From NCBI GenBank assembly GCA_016284115.1, contig JAEEOD010000282.1:1-11378 (forward strand): a DNA stretch of 11,378 nt, given 5' to 3'. Below, in pieces: positions 7,232-11,378 of this stretch. Made by a program: the position numbers and the translations under genes. The notes under the pieces are model-generated. The model saw nothing but the letters and a program-made list of their open reading frames with translations. It did not search any database and had not been told where the DNA came from. The stretch is from Bacteroidaceae bacterium. GTDB lineage: Bacteria > Bacteroidota > Bacteroidia > Bacteroidales > Bacteroidaceae. Every line of letters begins with the position of its first letter. Within the stretch, counting starts at the first letter, position 1.

Positions 7232-8896
7232 ATGATACAGATATATTGTGAGAATAACGATAAGACATTAGAGTTTCCTGCAGGCTGTGATTTGAGAGAT
7301 CTTTATTCTGCTACAGGTGCTGAATTGCCTTACCCTGTGGTAAGCGCAAGAGTGAACAATGTGGCTCAGAGCTTAACCTTCAAAGTATATAACAATAAGA
7401 ATGTAGAATTTCTGGATGTGCGTGATCCGTCTGCCATGCGTACTTATGTTCGTTCGCTATGCTTTGTGCTGTATAAGGCGGTGAGTGAATTGTTCCCCAA
7501 TAGTGAGCTGTTTATCAGACACCCTGTTTCGAATGGTTATTACTGTTCCCTTTTAATCGGCAGACCTGTTACTGTGGAGGATGTGAATGCCATCAGGGCT
7601 AAGATGAAAGATATCATCGTTGCTGATATTCCTTTCAAACGTTTTGAAAGACTGTCAACAGAAGCTATACGAATCTTTAAAGAAAAAGGACGCAGCGACA
7701 AAGTAAAGTTGTTGGAAACGTCGGGCAAACTTTACACCAATTATCATATGCTGGGTGATACTGTGGACGGCTATTATGGCAACTTAGTACCTTCTACAGG
7801 TTATCTTGGCTTGTTTGATATTGTGAAATATTATGATGGTCTGTTGCTAAGAATACCCAGTCATAAGGACCCTAATAAGTTGGACGATATTGTAAAGCAG
7901 GAAAAAATGCTGGAAGTTTTTCAGGAACATCTTCACTGGAATCATATTTTGAATATGGAAACTGTGGGCGACTTGAACTATGCTTGTCAGAAAGGCTATG
8001 CCACGCAGATCATTAATGTGGCGGAAGCATTGCAGGAGAAGAAAATAGCTCATATAGCAGAGCAAATTTACAATCGCTCTCAGGAAGGTCGTCCTGTGAA
8101 ATTGGTGTTGATTTCAGGACCGTCTTCTTCTGGAAAGACTACTTTCAGCAAACGATTGTCGGTGCAGTTGCTTACTAATGGCATTATGCCTTATCCGATC
8201 TCGCTCGACAACTATTTCTTACCTCGTGAAGAAACGCCAAAAGATGAGAATGGCGACTATGACTACGAATCTATCTATGCGCTCGACTTAGAGCTGTTTA
8301 ACAAACAGATGCAGGCGATTCTTCGTGGTGAGGAGGTGGAATTGCCATATTATAACTTCCAGACAGGAAAACGCGAATATCGTGGAAAGAAGTTAAAGCT
8401 AAGAGACAATATGATATTAGTGATGGAAGGTAACCATGGTTTGAATCCTGAGCTAACACCTCAGATCCCTGATGATAACAAGTTTAAGATTTATGTTTCG
8501 GCTTTGACCACTATTTCACTCGATCATCATAACTGGATACCTACTACCGATAACCGTTTGGTTCGCCGCATCATACGTGATTTCAACTATCGTGGCTATT
8601 CTGCCCAGCAGACCATTGCACGCTGGCAGAGTGTACGTGCTGGAGAAGACAAGTGGATATTCCCATTTCAAGAGAATGCCGACGTGATGTTTAACTCAGC
8701 CTTACTGTTTGAATTTGCTGTTTTTCGCAGTCATGTAGAGCCTATTTTAAATATGGTGCAACAGAATTGCCGAGAGTATGCTGAGGCATATAGGTTGCGG
8801 ACTTTCATGAGATATTTCTATGCGATACGTGACAATGAAATTCCACATACTTCCTTGATACGTGAGTTTATCGGTGGAAGTAGCTTTATTTACTGA
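7232..8896 (+). CDS. Nucleoside (uridine-type) kinase with ThrRS-like TGS and editing-like N-terminal domains
   Basis: The 554-residue protein has three parts. Residues 1-65 form a TGS-like domain. Residues about 66-240 resemble the second additional (editing) domain of threonyl-tRNA synthetase, seen in GDTVDGYYGNLVPSTG at 175-190, which lines up with ThrRS GDFVDLCRGPHVPSTG. Residues about 285-510 form a P-loop phosphoribulokinase/uridine kinase domain with Walker A GPSSSGKTT (296-304), SLDNYF (324-329) and RRIIRDFNYRG (445-455). No ThrRS catalytic or anticodon-binding domain is present, so this is not a synthetase, although automatic annotation may say so. It probably phosphorylates a nucleoside such as uridine in salvage; the substrate is inferred. 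The editing-like domain has lost its zinc ligands. It is followed after 17 bases by the TPR kinase-like gene on the same strand, likely one transcript. Confidence 0.88.
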   Translation: MIQIYCENNDKTLEFPAGCDLRDLYSATGAELPYPVVSARVNNVAQSLTFKVYNNKNVEFLDVRDPSAMRTYVRSLCFVLYKAVSELFPNSELFIRHPVSNGYYCSLLIGRPVTVEDVNAIRAKMKDIIVADIPFKRFERLSTEAIRIFKEKGRSDKVKLLETSGKLYTNYHMLGDTVDGYYGNLVPSTGYLGLFDIVKYYDGLLLRIPSHKDPNKLDDIVKQEKMLEVFQEHLHWNHILNMETVGDLNYACQKGYATQIINVAEALQEKKIAHIAEQIYNRSQEGRPVKLVLISGPSSSGKTTFSKRLSVQLLTNGIMPYPISLDNYFLPREETPKDENGDYDYESIYALDLELFNKQMQAILRGEEVELPYYNFQTGKREYRGKKLKLRDNMILVMEGNHGLNPELTPQIPDDNKFKIYVSALTTISLDHHNWIPTTDNRLVRRIIRDFNYRGYSAQQTIARWQSVRAGEDKWIFPFQENADVMFNSALLFEFAVFRSHVEPILNMVQQNCREYAEAYRLRTFMRYFYAIRDNEIPHTSLIREFIGGSSFIY

Positions 8897-8913
8897 TATA
8901 ATTTTTTGTTGAT

Positions 8914-10422
8914 ATGAATATAAAATTTTTCATCTTTTTCATAAGTATGCTCTTCAGCAGTGCTTTCGTGAATGCACAGGAAGAGCAAAAGAGTGACCTT
9001 CAGACACGTGCAGAGACTGAAGATGCTAAAAATAACTTTGTTACTGCTCGTTCGTTGTTTATTCGTGCATTTGACGACTATGTTGGCAAGAGTCAGATTA
9101 AGTTGGGTGTAGAGTGCGGCACAAAAGCAACTGCTTTGTATTATAAGGAGAACAACTATAAAGAAGGTTTCGAACTGTTGCGTCGTGTGGACCAAGCCAT
9201 TAGTATAGAAGAAAAGAAAGCTGGTACTACTATGCCTGCTTTACATTACTTGGTGACAAAAGAACGCCTGCAGATGTATATTAAGATGAGAAGTACTGCA
9301 CGTGCCTTGGAGCAGATTAATATGATGGAAAGTCAGGCAAAAGCAGCCAATGATGAGGATCTGATGAATGACTTGTTATATAACAAGGCCATTTATTATT
9401 ATACTTTTGGTCAGATAACACAAGGTGATGCAGTGTTCAAAGAGATGGCTGACAAGCTGACAGGTCAGAAGGAATATGACAAAGTCGATGAAGTGTATCA
9501 GACACTGATTGCTAATGGTAAGAAGAGCAATAACGTCAATTTGGTAGCTCAGACCTATAGAAATTATGTCATTTGGAAAGACTCTGCCAATGCGATGAAA
9601 CTGGCCGATGAGACAGGTATCTTGAAGCAGCAGATTGCCGAAAATGAGAAAATTATTGCTGAGAAGGATAGTTCACTGGGCTCTCGTCAGCTGATAATTA
9701 TTGGCCTCTGTGTGCTGGCGGCTGCTTTAGCTGCTGCTTTGGTTGTAGGAATTATAGTCCTTTTACGTTATATTTTGTTGACTCGCAAGCAGAAAAAGGC
9801 CATTAAACTATCTGAAGACAATAATGCACTGAAAGCTAAGTTTATTAGCAATATTTCTGCTCAGTTGGATCCCACATTGGAAAAGTTGGATAGACGAATT
9901 CCTGAGGTACAGGCTTTGCTTGATTTCTCTCAACATATTCAGACCCTCTCTATATTAGAGAACATGCCTGAAACTATACTCGAGTTGGAGGATGTTCAAG
10001 TGAATCAGTTCTGCGAAGAAATGGTTAATGAAATTAGCAACAAGGTAAAGCCAGAAGTTGAGATTACTGTCAATGCCCCGAAAATGAGTGCTAAGATTCA
10101 CCGAGAGTATTTGTCTCATATTATAAAACACCTGTTGTATAATGCTGCTGAATATACACCTGCTGCTGGTCATATCTGGTTGGATTACAAGAAACGTGGA
10201 GCGCATGTGCAGCAGTTTGTCGTTACAGATTCAGGGTGCGGAATTCCAGAAGAAAAGATAGATGATGTGTTCAAGCCTTTCTTGGAGATTAAGGATCTGT
10301 GTGCTGGAGATGGTCTTGGATTGCCTATCTGTAAGGAAATGGCAAAGAAAATGAACGGTGATCTTGAGATTGATGAAAAATATACTAAGGGGGCACGCTT
10401 TGTGTTAACCTTGCATGTATAA
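8914..10422 (+). CDS. Membrane TPR protein with histidine-kinase-like ATPase domain lacking the phosphoacceptor His
   Basis: A signal peptide (cleavage likely after VNA, residues 19-21) leads to a mostly helical periplasmic region with TPR-like repeats (about 35-235). A short coiled coil (about 236-255), one membrane helix (260-288) and a cytoplasmic kinase-like module follow. The HATPase part is well preserved: N-box HLLYNAAEYTP (N410), G1 DSGCGIP (439-445), F-box FKPF (453-456) and G2 GDGLGLPIC (465-473). In the DHp helix the usual NISHELRTPL motif reads NISAQLDPTL (313-322), so the phosphoacceptor histidine is A316. Standard autophosphorylation at this site is therefore not possible. No response regulator adjoins it. 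The N-terminal TPR-transmembrane-kinase layout is common in Bacteroidetes sensors. It may act as a pseudokinase scaffold, or use another residue. It ends at a strong terminator. Confidence 0.85.
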   Translation: MNIKFFIFFISMLFSSAFVNAQEEQKSDLQTRAETEDAKNNFVTARSLFIRAFDDYVGKSQIKLGVECGTKATALYYKENNYKEGFELLRRVDQAISIEEKKAGTTMPALHYLVTKERLQMYIKMRSTARALEQINMMESQAKAANDEDLMNDLLYNKAIYYYTFGQITQGDAVFKEMADKLTGQKEYDKVDEVYQTLIANGKKSNNVNLVAQTYRNYVIWKDSANAMKLADETGILKQQIAENEKIIAEKDSSLGSRQLIIIGLCVLAAALAAALVVGIIVLLRYILLTRKQKKAIKLSEDNNALKAKFISNISAQLDPTLEKLDRRIPEVQALLDFSQHIQTLSILENMPETILELEDVQVNQFCEEMVNEISNKVKPEVEITVNAPKMSAKIHREYLSHIIKHLLYNAAEYTPAAGHIWLDYKKRGAHVQQFVVTDSGCGIPEEKIDDVFKPFLEIKDLCAGDGLGLPICKEMAKKMNGDLEIDEKYTKGARFVLTLHV

Positions 10423-10434
10423 CTAAATACAATA

Positions 10435-10465
10435 ATTCCCCGCCAGTGGCGGGGAATCGTTTTTT
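10435..10465 (+). terminator. Rho-independent terminator after the TPR kinase-like gene
   Basis: A perfect 10-base G/C-rich stem (10435-10444 with 10448-10457) closes an AGT loop and is followed by CG and six T (10460-10465). It starts 12 bases after the upstream stop. The T-tract runs into the stop codon of the convergent aminopeptidase gene (10464-10466). The minus-strand side is A/T-rich but lacks a clean T-run, so it may stop that transcript only partly. Confidence 0.92.
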
Positions 10466-11378
10466 AGTTTCTTAGAGCTTCTACTTCATTAGGTGTCAAT
10501 GGGATCTTCTTCCCTAATCTGCGAGCACCGTTTTCAGTGATAAGATAGTCTTCTTCGTTGCGAATACCTCCGAAATGACGATATTTTTGCAGTTTCTCGT
10601 AATTGATAAAATCAGCGTATTTCTTGTCTTTTCCCCACAAATCCATCAGCTCTGGTATGAAATAGATACCTGGTTCGATGGTCAGCACAAAACCCGGTTG
10701 CAGTGGTTGAGCCAAACGTAAGCTCTTGCGGCCAAACTGCGTGCTTTTTGGTTGTCCGTCATACCCTACCCATACTTCACCGAGGTTTTCCATATCGTGT
10801 ACATCCAACCCCATCATGTGACCAAGACCGCATTGGAAGAACATGGCATGAGCGCCTTCTCTTACAGCATCCTCGGCGTTGCCTTTCATTAATCCAAATT
10901 CTTTCAGTCCTTCCACCATCACCTTGGCAGAAAGTTCATACACCTGCATAAATGGTACACCGGGGTGTAAGGCTTTTACACTTTCAATGTGCATGGCATT
11001 CTGTATTTCATACATATCTTTTTGCCACTGTGTGAACTTCTTGTCAGCTGGGAAGGTGGAAGACATGTCGCCGCAATAGCCACTCTCCACTTCTGCACCA
11101 GCATCAATTAAGAATAGGTCGCCAGGTTTTACTAGGTGACCATGATAGTGGTTGTGCAAGGTTTCTCCATGTATTGTAGCAATGGTGGGGAATGACAATT
11201 CGCAATTATTCAAAGCAGCAACATGCTCAATCTCAGCTGCCACATCGTATTCATGCATGCCAGGACTCAGACATTTGATAGCTGCAATGTGCATATCGGC
11301 AGTAATATTGCAAGCCTTCTCAATTTCAGCAATTTCCTCAGCGGTCTTGATGTTACGCTGTTTTACGATGGCACGGAT
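10464..11378 (-). CDS. Xaa-Pro aminopeptidase, M24B family (5' end outside window)
   Basis: The frame is open to the right edge, reading IRAIVKQRNIKTAEEIAEIE in the first 20 visible residues, so the Met at 11294 is internal. The 304 visible residues cover the whole pita-bread catalytic domain. The missing 5' part would encode the N-terminal domain typical of aminopeptidase P. The two-metal site is complete. Numbered from the first visible residue, the ligands are D92 (LFLIDAG), D104 (YCGDMSSTFP), H187 (CGLGHMMGLD), E235 (LTIEPGIY) and E275 (GIRNEEDYLIT). The HNHYHG stretch (75-80) is also typical. The enzyme removes an N-terminal residue from peptides with proline in second position, in the cytoplasm. 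It converges with the TPR kinase-like gene, and its stop lies in that gene's terminator T-tract. Prolidase is the main alternative, but the sequence favours aminopeptidase P. Confidence 0.93.
   Translation of the reverse strand: MRAIVKQRNIKTAEEIAEIEKACNITADMHIAAIKCLSPGMHEYDVAAEIEHVAALNNCELSFPTIATIHGETLHNHYHGHLVKPGDLFLIDAGAEVESGYCGDMSSTFPADKKFTQWQKDMYEIQNAMHIESVKALHPGVPFMQVYELSAKVMVEGLKEFGLMKGNAEDAVREGAHAMFFQCGLGHMMGLDVHDMENLGEVWVGYDGQPKSTQFGRKSLRLAQPLQPGFVLTIEPGIYFIPELMDLWGKDKKYADFINYEKLQKYRHFGGIRNEEDYLITENGARRLGKKIPLTPNEVEALRN

Noticed and set aside
7207..7251. A 14-codon upstream reading frame (MKRLKKKAYDTDIL) overlapping the start of the nucleoside kinase in another frame, possible leader peptide.
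   Set aside because: No ribosome binding site, no attenuator-like hairpins and no informative codon run. A short ATG frame is expected by chance here, and comparison with relatives would be needed to revive it.
7232..8896. Threonyl-tRNA synthetase as the identity of this gene.
   Set aside because: Only the TGS and editing-like N-terminal part is shared. The class II synthetase core and anticodon-binding domain are absent, and a P-loop kinase domain with GPSSSGKTT takes their place.

Overview
The window looks like ordinary chromosome from an anaerobic member of the Bacteroidales, most likely Prevotella or a close relative. The evidence is Bacteroidetes-type promoters (TTTG, about 19 bases, TAnnTTTG), AT-rich leaders without clear Shine-Dalgarno sequences, and family types typical of the group: a PMCA-type Ca2+ ATPase, rubredoxin, a barrel protein ending in Phe, a TPR-sensor kinase-like protein and a ThrRS-like nucleoside kinase. 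I see no mobile elements, CRISPR arrays, tRNAs or rRNAs, and no gene-free stretch over 300 bases. The genus call is inference.

Layout. (1) Bases 1-788 (+) hold the 3' end of a family 2 glycoside hydrolase of the exo-beta-glucosaminidase/beta-mannosidase type, closed by a hairpin terminator. (2) Bases 5048-813 (-) hold a three-gene overlapping operon read leftward: a calcium P-type ATPase, ribF (FMN/FAD synthesis) and a CPBP intramembrane protease. (3) A short divergent promoter region (5049-5181) leads rightward into a 52-residue rubredoxin gene and an outer membrane porin-like gene (5182-6560). (4) A Fur-family repressor (7031-6618, -) converges on the porin and ends against a 16-bp perfect hairpin. 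Its promoter is a textbook Bacteroidetes match with a candidate operator at the start site. (5) Divergent from fur, a nucleoside kinase fused to a ThrRS-like N-terminus (7232-8896) is followed after 17 bases by a membrane TPR/histidine-kinase-like protein (8914-10422), then a strong terminator. (6) Bases 11378-10464 (-) hold the 3' two thirds of an Xaa-Pro aminopeptidase.

The two points most worth a second look are protein-level degenerations. The kinase-like sensor at 8914-10422 keeps every ATP-binding box but has alanine where the phosphoacceptor histidine should be, and no response regulator lies next to it. The nucleoside kinase at 7232-8896 carries a ThrRS-type TGS plus editing-like domain in which all four zinc-site positions are replaced. 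All three convergent gene pairs end at compact hairpins that overlap or touch the stop codon of the minus-strand gene. I found no convincing undescribed multi-gene system; most of the window is housekeeping.
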